The position numbers and the translations under genes were made by a program. From CAWIXB01 sp963839955 (lineage in GTDB: Bacteria > Actinomycetota > Actinomycetes > JACCUZ01), in NCBI GenBank assembly GCA_963839955.1, contig CAWIXB010000001.1, forward strand, positions 310,001 through 374,000: a stretch of DNA of 64,000 nt, written 5' to 3'. Under the pieces are notes generated by a model, which was not told the origin of the DNA, searched no databases, and worked only from the letters and a program-made list of their open reading frames with translations. Of this stretch, positions 8,744 to 17,753 are shown piece by piece; position 1 is the stretch's first letter, and the number at the start of each line of letters is the position of its first letter.

Positions 8744-9634
8744 CTACGGGAAGGACCCCGCGCGCGGCAGGAGGGCGGGCACCTCGTGGCCAAGCTCCTC
8801 GCTCAAGAACGCTGCGGTCGGCAGCAGGGCGGGGAGGTCGATGCCGGTCTGCAGGCCCATCCGCTCCAGCATGTAGACGAGGTCGTCGGTGGCGATGTTT
8901 CCGGTCGCAGCCGGCGCGAACGGGCAACCGCCGATGCCACCGGCACTCGCGTCGAGCACGGTCACGCCGGCTTGCAGCGCCGCGGCCGCATTGGCGAAGC
9001 CGGTGTTGCGCGTGTTGTGGAAGTGGAACCGCAAAGCAGGCTGGTCACCCACTTCGGCAGCCACCGACGACGCCATCTCGCGCACCTGAGACGGCACACC
9101 GACGCCGACGGTGTCGGCGAGGCAGATCTCGTCAACGCCGGCCTGCGCGCCTTTTCGCGCGAGCTCGACGACCCGGTCGATGGGCACCTCGCCCTCGAAC
9201 GGGCAGCCGAATGCGGTCGCCAGCGAGAGGGTGGTGACGAGACCGTGCGACCGCCCCGCCTGGATGACGTCTGCCGCTGCCTGCATGCTCTCGTCGGTGG
9301 ATGCGTTCTGGTTGCGCCGGTTGAAGGTGTCGCTGACGCACACCACGACGTTCACCTCGTCGACGCCTGCCGCAAGCGCCCGGTCGAGGCCGCGGCGGTT
9401 GAGGACCAGCCCGCTGTAGGACACCCCCTCGACGCGCGGCACCCGCTCCATGACGGCTTCGGCGTCAGCCATGGCGGGGACGAGCCGCGGATGCGCGAAC
9501 GACACCGCCTCGATGCGGCTCAGACCTGCCTGAACCAGACGGGTGACGAGCGAGACCTTCGCGTCGGTCGACAGGACGACGTCCTCGTTCTGCAGACCGT
9601 CTCGTGGGCTGACCTCGACGACTGTGACGTCCAC
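8744..9634 (-). CDS. Hydroxymethylglutaryl-CoA lyase-like enzyme (DRE-TIM family)
   Basis: The family cleaves 3-hydroxy-3-methylglutaryl-CoA to acetyl-CoA and acetoacetate. The 296-residue barrel has SPRDGLQNE (9-17), the metal-binding HFHNTRN (204-210, His-x-His) and the active-site Cys 237 in GGIGGCPFAPAATGNIATDDLVYML, all as in true HMG-CoA lyases. The GTG start at 9634 is chosen because it begins exactly at the family's DVTVVEVSPRDG; longer in-frame reading upstream is only antisense to the aconitase gene. It converges on the CoA-transferase and diverges from the aconitase-like gene with 75 bases between. It may act on a related 3-hydroxyacyl-CoA made by this cluster (inference). Confidence 0.92.
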   Translation of the reverse strand: MDVTVVEVSPRDGLQNEDVVLSTDAKVSLVTRLVQAGLSRIEAVSFAHPRLVPAMADAEAVMERVPRVEGVSYSGLVLNRRGLDRALAAGVDEVNVVVCVSDTFNRRNQNASTDESMQAAADVIQAGRSHGLVTTLSLATAFGCPFEGEVPIDRVVELARKGAQAGVDEICLADTVGVGVPSQVREMASSVAAEVGDQPALRFHFHNTRNTGFANAAAALQAGVTVLDASAGGIGGCPFAPAATGNIATDDLVYMLERMGLQTGIDLPALLPTAAFLSEELGHEVPALLPRAGSFP

Positions 9635-9709
9635 GAGCCTGATCCTATTTCTCGGCCCCACCGTTCCCGCCGGGGAGGGCCGACGAGGCCAGCCAGGCGG
9701 AGGGCGATA

Positions 9710-11695
9710 ATGCGCTTCGTGCCGGACACCCTCACGCACAAGGTGCTGCAGCAGCACGTGACCGACGGCGAACTTGTCGCGGGCGACGAGATCACCCTGG
9801 CCGTCGACCAGGTCCTCATCGAGGATGCAACGGGCACGATGACGGGGATGCAGTTCGAGATGCTCGACATCGACGAGGTGGCAGTGCCCCTTGCGGTTCT
9901 CTACGTCGATCACAACGTCCTGCAGATCGACGACAAGAACATGCAGGACCATCGATACCTCCGGTCCTTCGCCGAGCGCTACGGACTGCGCTTCTCCCCG
10001 CCGGGTCATGGCATCTCGCACTACATCCATCTGGAGCGCTTCGGCCGGCCGGGTCAGGTGCTGGTCGGCGCCGACTCCCACAGCACGATGGCCGGTGCGC
10101 TCGGCATGTTTGCCACCGGAGCAGGCGGGCTCGAGGTCGCCGTGGCCATGGCGGGGTACGGCATCGAGCTGCCGTGCCCGCGCCTCGTCGGCGTGGAGCT
10201 CTCCGGTCACTTGCCGCAGGCTGTCGAGGCCAAGGACGTCGTGCTGGAACTGCTGCGCCGGTACGGCGTCCGCGGTGGACGCGGGACTCTGTTCGAGTTC
10301 TTCGGCGACGGCGTTGAGGCAATCTCGGTCTCGGGTCGGGCCACGATCTGCAACATGGTCATGGAGACCGGCGCGACCGGTGGCATCTTCCCCTCGGACG
10401 AGGCGACTCGGACGTGGCTCACGGCTCAGGGTCGTGGGGGCGAGTTCGTGGCGCTCGCCGCGGACGATGGAGCGCAGTACGACGCGGTCGAGCGGATCGA
10501 CCTCAGTCGGCTCGAGCCGCTCGTCGCGCTGCCGCACTCACCGGGCAACGTCGTACCGGTCCAGGAGATCGCCGGGACCGAGGTCGTGCAGGTTTGTGTC
10601 GGGTCGTCGGTGAACAGCTCGTACGAGGATCTCGCGACGCTCGCGGCAGCGTTGCGCGGGAGGTCGGTGCACCCCGGCATCCAGGTGACGGTCACACCTG
10701 GCTCGCGGCAGATCCTCGACACCATCGCGCGCTCGGGCGTGTATCAGGATCTGTTGGCCGCCGGCGCCCGCGTGCTGGAGCCGATCTGCGGGCCGTGCAT
10801 CGGCATCGGCCAGGCACCGATCAAGGGCAAGGCGTCCCTTCGAACGTTCAACCGCAACTTCCCGGGTCGCAGCGGGACCGCGGAGGACTCGGTCTACCTC
10901 TGTTCGCCGTCGACGGCGGCGGCTACGGCGCTCAGCGGCTCGGTCACTGACCCGCGATCGGTGCAGTGGCCAGGGCTGCGGCCCTCGGTGGAGATAGATC
11001 CCGACGTGCACGGGAGGCAGATCACTGACGTCCTCCCGGCCACGGCGCGCCGCGCGGTCGTCGTCGAGCGGGGGGAGAACCTCGTCGCACCGCCCGAGTC
11101 CGGTCCGCCGCCGGCCGACCTGGACGGACGCGTCGCCATCGTGGTGGGTGACGACATCTCCACGGGCGACATGGCCCCGGACGGCGCGATCGGCATGGCC
11201 GTCTGGTCCAACATCCCGGCGCTCGCACGGTTCATGTTCCTGCGGCTCGACCCGGATTTCCACGACCGCATCTCGGCGTGGGGTGGTGGGTTCATCGTGG
11301 GCGGCCACAACTACGGACAGGGCTCGTCGCGCGAGCAGGCTGCGCTGGCTCCGGTTCATCTGGGCGTACGCGCCGTCGTGGCGGCCAGTTACGCACGCAT
11401 TCACCGGCGCAACCTCATCGCGGTAGGCGTGGTGCCGCTGCTCTTCGCCGACGAAGCGCAGCACGCGCTTGCCCAGGTCGGCCAGCACTGGCGGATTGCG
11501 GGACTGCGTGCGGCACTCGACGCGGGCGAGTCGACCCTCATGGCCCACACCGACGACCTGGGTGACCTGGAGCTTGAGCTGCCGCTTTCGACGAGTGAAC
11601 GCCAGATGCTCCTTGCCGGTGGCTTGCTTGCACACGTCCGTGCCGGTGGCCGCCGGCAAGTCGGCAGCCCCGCATCGGGGAGACTGGTTCGGTGA
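9710..11695 (+). CDS. Aconitase-family hydratase, single chain, altered Fe-S motif
   Basis: A 661-residue protein with the LeuC-like catalytic part and LeuD-like swivel domain fused, near the size of the Aquifex-type aconitases. The family catalyses dehydration and rehydration of citrate-like acids on a [4Fe-4S] cluster. Seen: ADSHSTMAGALG (121-132), Cys 360 and Cys 363 in PICGPCIGIG, and swivel motif GQGSSREQAALAP. The first Cys ligand, normally in GSCTNSS, is Ser 300 in VCVGSSVNSSYEDL; Cys 296 is nearby. I recall this Ser form from the Aquifex-type branch but cannot confirm it here. The start ATG at 9710 follows CGGAGGG. It overlaps the CitE-like gene by 4 bases. The substrate could be citrate, methylcitrate or another tricarboxylate. 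Confidence 0.88.
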   Translation: MRFVPDTLTHKVLQQHVTDGELVAGDEITLAVDQVLIEDATGTMTGMQFEMLDIDEVAVPLAVLYVDHNVLQIDDKNMQDHRYLRSFAERYGLRFSPPGHGISHYIHLERFGRPGQVLVGADSHSTMAGALGMFATGAGGLEVAVAMAGYGIELPCPRLVGVELSGHLPQAVEAKDVVLELLRRYGVRGGRGTLFEFFGDGVEAISVSGRATICNMVMETGATGGIFPSDEATRTWLTAQGRGGEFVALAADDGAQYDAVERIDLSRLEPLVALPHSPGNVVPVQEIAGTEVVQVCVGSSVNSSYEDLATLAAALRGRSVHPGIQVTVTPGSRQILDTIARSGVYQDLLAAGARVLEPICGPCIGIGQAPIKGKASLRTFNRNFPGRSGTAEDSVYLCSPSTAAATALSGSVTDPRSVQWPGLRPSVEIDPDVHGRQITDVLPATARRAVVVERGENLVAPPESGPPPADLDGRVAIVVGDDISTGDMAPDGAIGMAVWSNIPALARFMFLRLDPDFHDRISAWGGGFIVGGHNYGQGSSREQAALAPVHLGVRAVVAASYARIHRRNLIAVGVVPLLFADEAQHALAQVGQHWRIAGLRAALDAGESTLMAHTDDLGDLELELPLSTSERQMLLAGGLLAHVRAGGRRQVGSPASGRLVR

Positions 11696-12573
11696 CTGAC
11701 ACTCGGAAGAGGGCGCCGGCCCGCAGCTACCTCTACGTCCCCGGTGACCGAAAGGACCTGCTGGCCAAGGCCGATGCGGGTGATGCAGACGCGCTGATCG
11801 TCGACCTGGAGGATGCGGTCGCGGTCGAGGCGAAGGCGGCAGCTCGGGAGACGGTTTCCGAGTGGCTGTCGGCGCGAGGGGGCGGCGCAGACGTCGTCGA
11901 GTTGTGGGTCCGGGTCAACGCCCTCAGTGTCGAGGAAGATCTCGAGGCAGTGACCGGGCCGAACCTCTCCGGCGTCGTGATCCCGAAGGCAGAGCCCGCC
12001 CTGCTCAGCACGGTCGACGACTGTCTCACTCGGCTGGAGCCCGAGCGGGGCGTTGCGCAGCCGCTCGGCGTTATCGGCCTGGTGGAGACGGCACGAGGGC
12101 TGCTCGCCGTGTCGGAGGTTGCGGCTGGGCACCGCGTGCGCCACCTCGGGATCGGCGAGGCCGATCTGCTCGCCGAGTTGCGCATCCATCCGAGTGCGGA
12201 GCGCGACGAGCTGACCAGCCTGCGGCTGCGAGTGGTGGTTGCATCCGCCGCGGCCGAGATCGGCGCACCTATCGCACCCACGTCCACCGACTTCCGCGAC
12301 CTCGACGCGCTCCGGCGCAGCACCACAAGGCTGCTCGCCTTGGGCTTCCGGGCCCGCACCGCCATCCACCCTGCTCAGTTGCCGATCATCAACGACGTCT
12401 TCACGCCGTCTGCGGAGCAGACACAGCGCGCCCGCGGAGTCGTGACCGCCTTCGAGGCGGCGGAGCGCGACGGTACCGGTGTGGTCACGGACAAAGACGG
12501 TCGGATGGTCGACATCGCCGTCGTGCGCTCCGCCCGAGAGGTGCTCGAGCGGAGCAGTCGGGTGTCGGACTAG
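11692..12573 (+). CDS. CitE-like HpcH/HpaI lyase (citryl/malyl/citramalyl-CoA lyase family)
   Basis: A 293-residue TIM-barrel lyase with the CitE family landmarks: RSYLYVPGDRKDLLAKA at residues 7-23 (substrate-phosphate Arg), DALIVDLEDAVAVEAK, GLVETARGLLAV (metal-ligand Glu) and IGEADLLAELRI. Such enzymes reversibly cleave 3-hydroxyacyl-CoA thioesters such as malyl-CoA or (S)-citramalyl-CoA. With the CoA-transferase at 7467 and the hydratase at 9710 it completes an activate-hydrate-cleave scheme like itaconate degradation, though the usual itaconyl-CoA hydratase is absent. It starts at GTG 11692, overlapping the aconitase stop. It is the last plus-strand gene of the cluster, followed by a hairpin at 12599. 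Confidence 0.88.
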   Translation: MTDTRKRAPARSYLYVPGDRKDLLAKADAGDADALIVDLEDAVAVEAKAAARETVSEWLSARGGGADVVELWVRVNALSVEEDLEAVTGPNLSGVVIPKAEPALLSTVDDCLTRLEPERGVAQPLGVIGLVETARGLLAVSEVAAGHRVRHLGIGEADLLAELRIHPSAERDELTSLRLRVVVASAAAEIGAPIAPTSTDFRDLDALRRSTTRLLALGFRARTAIHPAQLPIINDVFTPSAEQTQRARGVVTAFEAAERDGTGVVTDKDGRMVDIAVVRSAREVLERSSRVSD

Positions 12574-12582
12574 CGGCGAAGC

Positions 12583-14052
12583 TCAGCCGAGCGTGGTCGG
12601 CCGCTTCAGAAAGCGGCCACGCGGTTCGCCCACGACCTTGCCGCTCTCGAGGACCCGATGGCCTCGCACGAACGTGTCGGTGACCTGCGCCGTGAGCTCG
12701 AACCCCTCGAAGGGGGAGTACTCCTGCGTCGACTCCGACTCGCTGGCGTGAACCGTCCAGGTGTGGTCCGGGTCGACGAGGCAGAAGTCGGCGTCGAAAC
12801 CCTCGGCGATCGTGCCCTTGTCATGCAAGCCGAATCGTTGCGCGGGGTTCCACGACAGAAGCTGCGCCATCTGCTGGTAGGACAGCCCGCGCTTCGACCC
12901 CTCGGTCACCAGGCCGGGGAGCAGGTACTCCGTGCCTCCGAAGCCGGACTTGGCGAGGAACACGTCGTCCTTCGGGTCTCCGAACTTGGCCTCTTCCCGG
13001 CAGCAGGCGTGGTCGCTGGTCACCCACGAGAGGTCACCGGCGAGCAGGTGCTCCCACAGTGCCTCGACGTCCTCGCGCGGCCGGATCGGCGGGTTGACCT
13101 TGGCGCCGAGCCCGCTCGCGGTGTGTACGTCGGCGAGCAGATGGCCGATCGTCACCTCGCGGCGGAAGTCGACGTGCGGGAAGGTGCGAGCCATCATCAT
13201 CGCCGCCTCAACTGCCTTGCGAGACGACAGGTGGAGCAGGTTGATGTTCGGGAGACCGGTCTCGTGCGCCAGGTAGGACGCGATGGTGACGGCGAGCCCT
13301 TCAGAGTGCGGCGGGCGGGACGCGGAGTAGGCCTCCAGGCCATCGAGCGTCCCCGCCTCTTCGACGATCTTGGTGTAGGCGCGCATAATCTCGGCGGTCT
13401 CGCAGTGCAGCGAGAGGGAGATGTCGTCGGCAATGTCTGGAAACCGCTCTCGCGCCGCCTGGACACCGCGCATCACGAACTCAAAGTGCGCGTAGTCGTA
13501 GGACTGCTCCGGCGGGAGCATGAGGAACGACTCCTGCTCGGAGGAGCGGCCGTGCAGTCCGTGTGTCCCGTAGAACATGAAGATCTTGAACGAGGGGACA
13601 CCGAATCGCTCGATGAGCGTGGGGATCTCGTCGATGTGCTCCGCCAGGATCGGGGCGACATGAAAGCCGTAGTCGACGTACGCATTGCCCTCGGCCGCGG
13701 ACAGGACGTCGGGTAAGACCTCCTCATACGGTCCGGACCGGTTGAGGTAGTAGGCACCCGTGCGGATATAGGTGAGACCGGACGTCACGCCGCCCTGCGC
13801 GGCGGCCCGGCTCTCGGACCGGGCGTCCTCCTCAAGCGGGTTGTAGATGCCCCAGTGCTGGTGCACGTCGACGACGCCCGGGAACGCAAGCCGGTTGGCG
13901 CCGTCGACGACGACGTCGGCCTGGTCAGCAGGAACATCAGGCGCCAGGCGAGCAACACGTCCGTCCACCACGCCGATGTCCAGCGGCTCCGGCTCGGCGA
14001 TGTCCGGCCTGACGACGCGGACGTTCTTGACGAGCAGGTCGAGTTCGGGCAC
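12583..14052 (-). CDS. Hydantoinase/dihydropyrimidinase-like amidohydrolase
   Basis: A cyclic-amide hydrolase of the urease-type amidohydrolase superfamily, 489 residues. The complete binuclear metal site is present: His 64 and His 66 in DVHQHW, Lys 156 in PSFKIFMF (the carbamylated Lys), His 216 in SLHCE, His 274 in LLHLSS and Asp 347 in TSDHAC. It should therefore be active on a hydantoin, dihydropyrimidine, allantoin or similar ring. It converges on the CitE-like gene with 9 bases between and lies downstream of the PrpD-like, cyclase and CoA-transferase genes on the minus strand, so it is probably the last gene of that unit. The hairpin at 12599-12618 is inside its C-terminal codons. Confidence 0.9.
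   Translation of the reverse strand: MPELDLLVKNVRVVRPDIAEPEPLDIGVVDGRVARLAPDVPADQADVVVDGANRLAFPGVVDVHQHWGIYNPLEEDARSESRAAAQGGVTSGLTYIRTGAYYLNRSGPYEEVLPDVLSAAEGNAYVDYGFHVAPILAEHIDEIPTLIERFGVPSFKIFMFYGTHGLHGRSSEQESFLMLPPEQSYDYAHFEFVMRGVQAARERFPDIADDISLSLHCETAEIMRAYTKIVEEAGTLDGLEAYSASRPPHSEGLAVTIASYLAHETGLPNINLLHLSSRKAVEAAMMMARTFPHVDFRREVTIGHLLADVHTASGLGAKVNPPIRPREDVEALWEHLLAGDLSWVTSDHACCREEAKFGDPKDDVFLAKSGFGGTEYLLPGLVTEGSKRGLSYQQMAQLLSWNPAQRFGLHDKGTIAEGFDADFCLVDPDHTWTVHASESESTQEYSPFEGFELTAQVTDTFVRGHRVLESGKVVGEPRGRFLKRPTTLG
12599..12618 (+). terminator. Hairpin after the CitE-like gene, within the hydantoinase 3' end
   Basis: GGCCGCTT at 12599-12606 pairs with AAGCGGCC at 12611-12618 around a CAGA loop, 25 bases after the CitE-like stop. 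Two convergent operons meet here. The stem is coding for the minus-strand amidohydrolase (RFLKRP region), so it can stop plus-strand transcription without adding spacer DNA. No T-tract is seen. Confidence 0.45.
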
Positions 14053-14073
14053 AGCTCCTCCAGGATTTCGTGA

Positions 14074-15489
14074 TCAGAGCGGGTCGGCGTCGCGCAGTGG
14101 CTCGAGCAGCGCGCTCACGTCGTCGAGCTCGTCGAGGCGGGCGACGTCGTGACGCAGCCGCTCGACGGTCTCTGCGGGAAGCAGCCGCGCGGCGTTGTCG
14201 GTGAACTTGGTGCCGAGCTCGTCGTAGGTCAGCGGCCGGTCCGGACCACCGCGATTGACCAGCACCTCCTCGACGAGCTCAGCCCCGTCGTGGGTGCGCG
14301 CAGTCAGCACAGCGGGAAACTGGTAGGGAAAGATCTTCGTACAGCGTTCGTCGGCGACGACGTCGACCAAAGCCATCAGCTCGCGACGTCGTGGATCACG
14401 CGCCAGGACGTCGGTGAAGTCGTCGAGCCCCAATCCGAGTCCGCCTCCGCCGAGCAGGCTGGCGACCACGGTGTACGGCCCGCTGAACTGTGCCATGTAG
14501 CCGGTCTCCGGCATGCGTTTGACTTCGATCGGGTCCCCGATCGTGCGAACCGTCGATTCAGCGACCCCGAGCTGCAGCGAAGACACATCTTCCGGCGAGA
14601 CCCCTCGCTCGCGTAGGGCGCTGGCCGCGTCGATGCCCGCGTGCGTGAAGTGATTGGCGGGATAGGGCTTGAAGAAGATGCCCGGTACTGCCCATTGCTC
14701 GCCGAGCCCGTCGATCACCACGTCAGCGTCGAAGCGCCCGTGCAGCCAAGCCTGATAGAAGCCGAAGCGACCCTCGAGAACTGTCGGTGGCCCGGTGAAC
14801 CCTTGCCGCACCAGCTGCGCTGCTGACACGGCAGAGCTCGCCGCCCAGCCACAGTGCATGCGCTTTACGGTTCCGCCGGTTCGGTTGGCCTCGATGATGC
14901 CGGACGCCATCGACGCTGCCACTCCAAGCGTGTGCGTCACGCCCTCCGCGTCGAGACCATAGAGGAGAGCCGCAGACACGGCGCCGCCGAGAGTCCCGCA
15001 GATGGATGTGGCGTGCTGCCCGTTCTCGAAGAACAGCGAGTTTCCCGCAGCGTCGTCGAAGCCGGCCATGCCGGTGCGCACGCACACCTCGAGCCCGCAG
15101 GCAATCGCCGCGATGGTGGCCTCGCCGCTTGCGTCCGTCGCCTGTGCAACAGCCAACGCGGCCGGGACGACGGCAGCGCTCGGGTGCAGCACCGAGGGCA
15201 AGTGGGTGTCGTCGTAGTCGAGCGAGTGGGCGAGCACGCCGTTGACGAAGGCGGCGAGAGGAGCCGGCAACCGTTGCGGCAGCCCGACGGCTGTTGCTAC
15301 GGCGCGGCCGCCCTGGTCGAGCGCAAAGCGCCGCGCACCCCGGCTGGTGTCGAGCGGAGCCGCGGCCACGCAGATGCCGAGTACGTCGAGAACACGCTTG
15401 CGAACACTGTCCACGACCTCAGCGGGCAGCGTGTCGTACGTGCTTGCCGTACTGAACTCCCCGATGCGGGTGGCGAGCGTTGGCGTCAT
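14074..15489 (-). CDS. MmgE/PrpD-family protein (copy 1)
   Basis: A 471-residue member of the family of 2-methylcitrate dehydratase, cis-aconitate decarboxylase and iminodisuccinate epimerase. Family blocks seen: NGVLAHSLDYDDTHLPSVLHPSAAVVPAALA (about residues 82-112), GLEVCVRTGMAG and an EANRTGGTVKRMHCGWAASSA block, the last close to the helical lid region that in other members reads KPYPSC. Here FKPYPANHFTHAGIDAA follows later, with the family's His in NHFTH. The ATG at 15489 overlaps the stop of the cyclase gene (ATGA). Which of the family's reactions it performs cannot be read from sequence. The cluster's CoA-transferase and aconitase-like gene favour a tri- or dicarboxylate. Confidence 0.87.
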   Translation of the reverse strand: MTPTLATRIGEFSTASTYDTLPAEVVDSVRKRVLDVLGICVAAAPLDTSRGARRFALDQGGRAVATAVGLPQRLPAPLAAFVNGVLAHSLDYDDTHLPSVLHPSAAVVPAALAVAQATDASGEATIAAIACGLEVCVRTGMAGFDDAAGNSLFFENGQHATSICGTLGGAVSAALLYGLDAEGVTHTLGVAASMASGIIEANRTGGTVKRMHCGWAASSAVSAAQLVRQGFTGPPTVLEGRFGFYQAWLHGRFDADVVIDGLGEQWAVPGIFFKPYPANHFTHAGIDAASALRERGVSPEDVSSLQLGVAESTVRTIGDPIEVKRMPETGYMAQFSGPYTVVASLLGGGGLGLGLDDFTDVLARDPRRRELMALVDVVADERCTKIFPYQFPAVLTARTHDGAELVEEVLVNRGGPDRPLTYDELGTKFTDNAARLLPAETVERLRHDVARLDELDDVSALLEPLRDADPL

Positions 15490-16301
15490 GGCGCCACCAA
15501 GGCCAGGGGGCGTACGGGTGAGCCGGTGGCCCCGAGGATGTTCATCGGGACAAGGACGAGGGTGAACTCGTGCACGGCTGCGGCCGCCAGTTCCTCGAGC
15601 GCGAGCGCCTCGACGATGTAGATCCCGGCGTCGACAAGGAGCACGCGGTGGGCTGGCAGCACGCTGTGGCCCCCACCAGGCGCGAGCCGCTCGAAGGCGA
15701 TGGTATCGGCGCCGGCGGCGTGGAGGTCGTGCCCGGCCAACCATCGTGCGCCGGCCTCACCTACTCCGGGAACGCCCGACTCACTGCCGAGGTAGGCCGT
15801 GGCGCCGTCGTCGAACCGCCGCCCCCAACCGCTGCGCAGAAGCACGACGTCACCCGCGCCGACGGTCACGTCCTGGCGCTTGACGGCCGAGTCGAGGTCG
15901 TGGGGCGTGATCTCGTAGGCCGGGTCGCAGCTCTCGACGCCGAGGGCAGCGGGTACGTCGAGCAGCACGCCGCGCCTGACCATCGGGTCGATCGTGTGGA
16001 CCCCGTGCTCCAAGAAGCGGCCGCCCGTGCCGGCCTGCCCGGCGTCTGCACCGCCGTGCAGTCGGCCGTCCTGCGACACGTGCGCGAGTGCGTCGATGTG
16101 GGTGCCTACATGTGTGCCTGTCGCGATCAGGTCGTTGGCCGCTGAGCCGCCGTCCTCGCGCACCATGTCGCCATGGCGCCGCGGCAGCGTGTGCGAGAAG
16201 GCCGGGTGGTTAGGCGACTGCGGCATCCCCACGAACATCGGCCTGCTCAGGTCGAAGGTGCGCACGCCGCTGCTGACGATGTCCAGTAGTGCGTCACTCA
16301 C
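15486..16301 (-). CDS. Cyclase-family (PF04199) metal hydrolase
   Basis: A 271-residue protein of the kynurenine-formamidase/isatin-hydrolase fold. The metal motif HxGTHxDxxxH is complete: His 64, His 68, Asp 70 and His 74 in TGTHVGTHIDALAHV. Further on are GDVVLLRSGWGRRF and GGGHSVLPAHRVLLVDAGIYIVEALAL, both typical. Such enzymes hydrolyse formamides, isatin or other cyclic amides and lactones with Mn or Zn. The GTG start at 16301 overlaps the CoA-transferase stop by 4 bases. Sitting beside a hydantoinase-like enzyme, it would give the cluster two ring- or amide-opening hydrolases. Confidence 0.88.
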   Translation of the reverse strand: MSDALLDIVSSGVRTFDLSRPMFVGMPQSPNHPAFSHTLPRRHGDMVREDGGSAANDLIATGTHVGTHIDALAHVSQDGRLHGGADAGQAGTGGRFLEHGVHTIDPMVRRGVLLDVPAALGVESCDPAYEITPHDLDSAVKRQDVTVGAGDVVLLRSGWGRRFDDGATAYLGSESGVPGVGEAGARWLAGHDLHAAGADTIAFERLAPGGGHSVLPAHRVLLVDAGIYIVEALALEELAAAAVHEFTLVLVPMNILGATGSPVRPLALVAP

Positions 16302-17491
16302 GCGATCACTCCGTCCTTGCGGAGGCCGGCGAGCTCGCCGGCGTCGTAACCCATCTCGCCGAGCACGGCGTCGGTGTCCGCGCCCAGCGGGCGCCCGGTG
16401 AACCGGATCTGCCCCGGCGTCTCTGCCATCCGCCACATCACGTTGTGCAGGAGCAGCGGCCCGAGGTCCTCGTCCTCGACCTCGGTGAGCATCTGGGTCC
16501 CGCGCACGTGCGGGTCCTCCACGAGGTCCCTGGCGTCCATCACCGGCGCGACCGCTGCTCCGGCGGCATCGAAAGTCTCCAGCACCTCGGTCCTGGTGCG
16601 CTCGGCGACCCACGAGCCGAGGTATCCGTCGAGGAGGTCGGCGTGCTGGGCGCGCCCCCGTCCTGACTGGAACCAGTCTGCCTCGATCACTTCGGGGTGA
16701 CCGACGAGACGCATGACGCGCTCGGCGATCCTCTGGGCGCTCGTGGACACCGCGACCCAGGACCCGTCCTTGGTCCGGTAGGTGTTGCGCGGCGCATTGT
16801 TGGTCGAGCGGTTGCCGTGGCGGCCCTCCACCACGCCCAGCTGTTGGTAGGCGCTCGGGCCGGGCCCGACAGCCGTCATGATCGGTTCAAGGATGCTCAG
16901 GTCGACCACTTGACCCTGTCCGGTGCGATCCCGGTGCCGGAGCGCCATCAGGGCGGCCGAGGACGCCGCAATGCCGCAGATGCTGTCGGCAAGTCCGAAC
17001 GACGGCAACGTGGGCGGGCCGTCCTCCTCACCGGTCAGGGCGGCGAAGCCGCTCATCGCCTCAGCAAGGGTGCCGAACCCCGGCCGTTGGGCGTACGGCC
17101 CGCCCTGGCCGAAGCCGGTGAGCCGGACGAGGACGAGACCGGGATTGTCGGCGTGCAACACGTCCGGCCCGAGCGACCAGCGCTCCAACGTTCCCGGCCG
17201 GAAGTTCTCAACGACGATGTCTGCTCTCGCCGCGAGCCGGCGGAACGCCTCGGCGCCTTCTGGCACCTTGAGGTCGAGGCCCACGGTGCGCTTGTTCCGG
17301 CTGATCTCCTTCCACCAGAGCGGGACGCCGTCCTTGGACGGGCCGTGGCCGCGCATGCTGTCGCCCGAGCGCGGATGCTCGATCTTCACCACGTCGGCGC
17401 CGAAGTCGCCGAGGATCTGGCAACACAGAGGGCCCGCCAGGATCGTCGAGACGTCGAGGACCCGCACTCCCTCCAGCGGCATCGTGCTCAC
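16298..17491 (-). CDS. Class III CoA-transferase (CaiB/BaiF family), second copy
   Basis: A 397-residue CoA-transferase, distinct from the one at 7467. Landmarks are LEGVRVLDVSTILAGPLCCQILGDFGADVVKIE at residues 6-38, IVVENFRPGTLERWSL and the expected catalytic Asp 169 in SFGLADSICG. It is first in a minus-strand unit (CoA-transferase, cyclase, PrpD-like, hydantoinase) with start/stop overlaps or short gaps. The GTG at 17491 follows AGGACGGTGACCC; an ATG three codons later is an alternative. The acid it activates is unknown. Confidence 0.92.
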   Translation of the reverse strand: MSTMPLEGVRVLDVSTILAGPLCCQILGDFGADVVKIEHPRSGDSMRGHGPSKDGVPLWWKEISRNKRTVGLDLKVPEGAEAFRRLAARADIVVENFRPGTLERWSLGPDVLHADNPGLVLVRLTGFGQGGPYAQRPGFGTLAEAMSGFAALTGEEDGPPTLPSFGLADSICGIAASSAALMALRHRDRTGQGQVVDLSILEPIMTAVGPGPSAYQQLGVVEGRHGNRSTNNAPRNTYRTKDGSWVAVSTSAQRIAERVMRLVGHPEVIEADWFQSGRGRAQHADLLDGYLGSWVAERTRTEVLETFDAAGAAVAPVMDARDLVEDPHVRGTQMLTEVEDEDLGPLLLHNVMWRMAETPGQIRFTGRPLGADTDAVLGEMGYDAGELAGLRKDGVIA

Positions 17492-17701
17492 GGGTCACCG
17501 TCCTGTTCCGCTCGGTGAAACGAGTTCGTTGTCGACTCTAACCGCCAGCCCACCTCCCAGCCAAGGGGTGTCCGGCAGGCAATGAGGAGTCTGACGATTC
17601 GCGGGCTCTGCAACGAGAAAGACACCACACAGAACCGACCGAGCCGGGTTTCACCGGCATACTCTCGTCGTACCGCCAGGCGGAACACACAAGCGAGACT
17701 C

Positions 17702-17730
17702 TTGTCCGCGTCGTCCGCGCGGCCTAATCT
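17702..17730 (+). promoter_or_regulatory. Sigma70-like promoter for the second MmgE/PrpD gene
   Basis: TTGTCC (17702-17707) and TAATCT (17725-17730) are 17 bases apart and lie 24 bases before the GTG at 17754. This is one of the better promoter matches in the window. The rest of the 262-base divergent spacer shows no obvious repeat. Confidence 0.5.
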
Positions 17731-17753
17731 CGCGGCCTCAAAGCCGAGGGCGG

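Noticed and set aside
9635..10537. Long N-terminal extension in frame with the HMG-CoA-lyase-like gene on the minus strand
   Set aside because: The stretch is antisense to the aconitase-like gene, has no family likeness and is Arg/His-rich, as expected for a shadow frame in high-GC DNA. The lyase motif begins right after the GTG at 9634.
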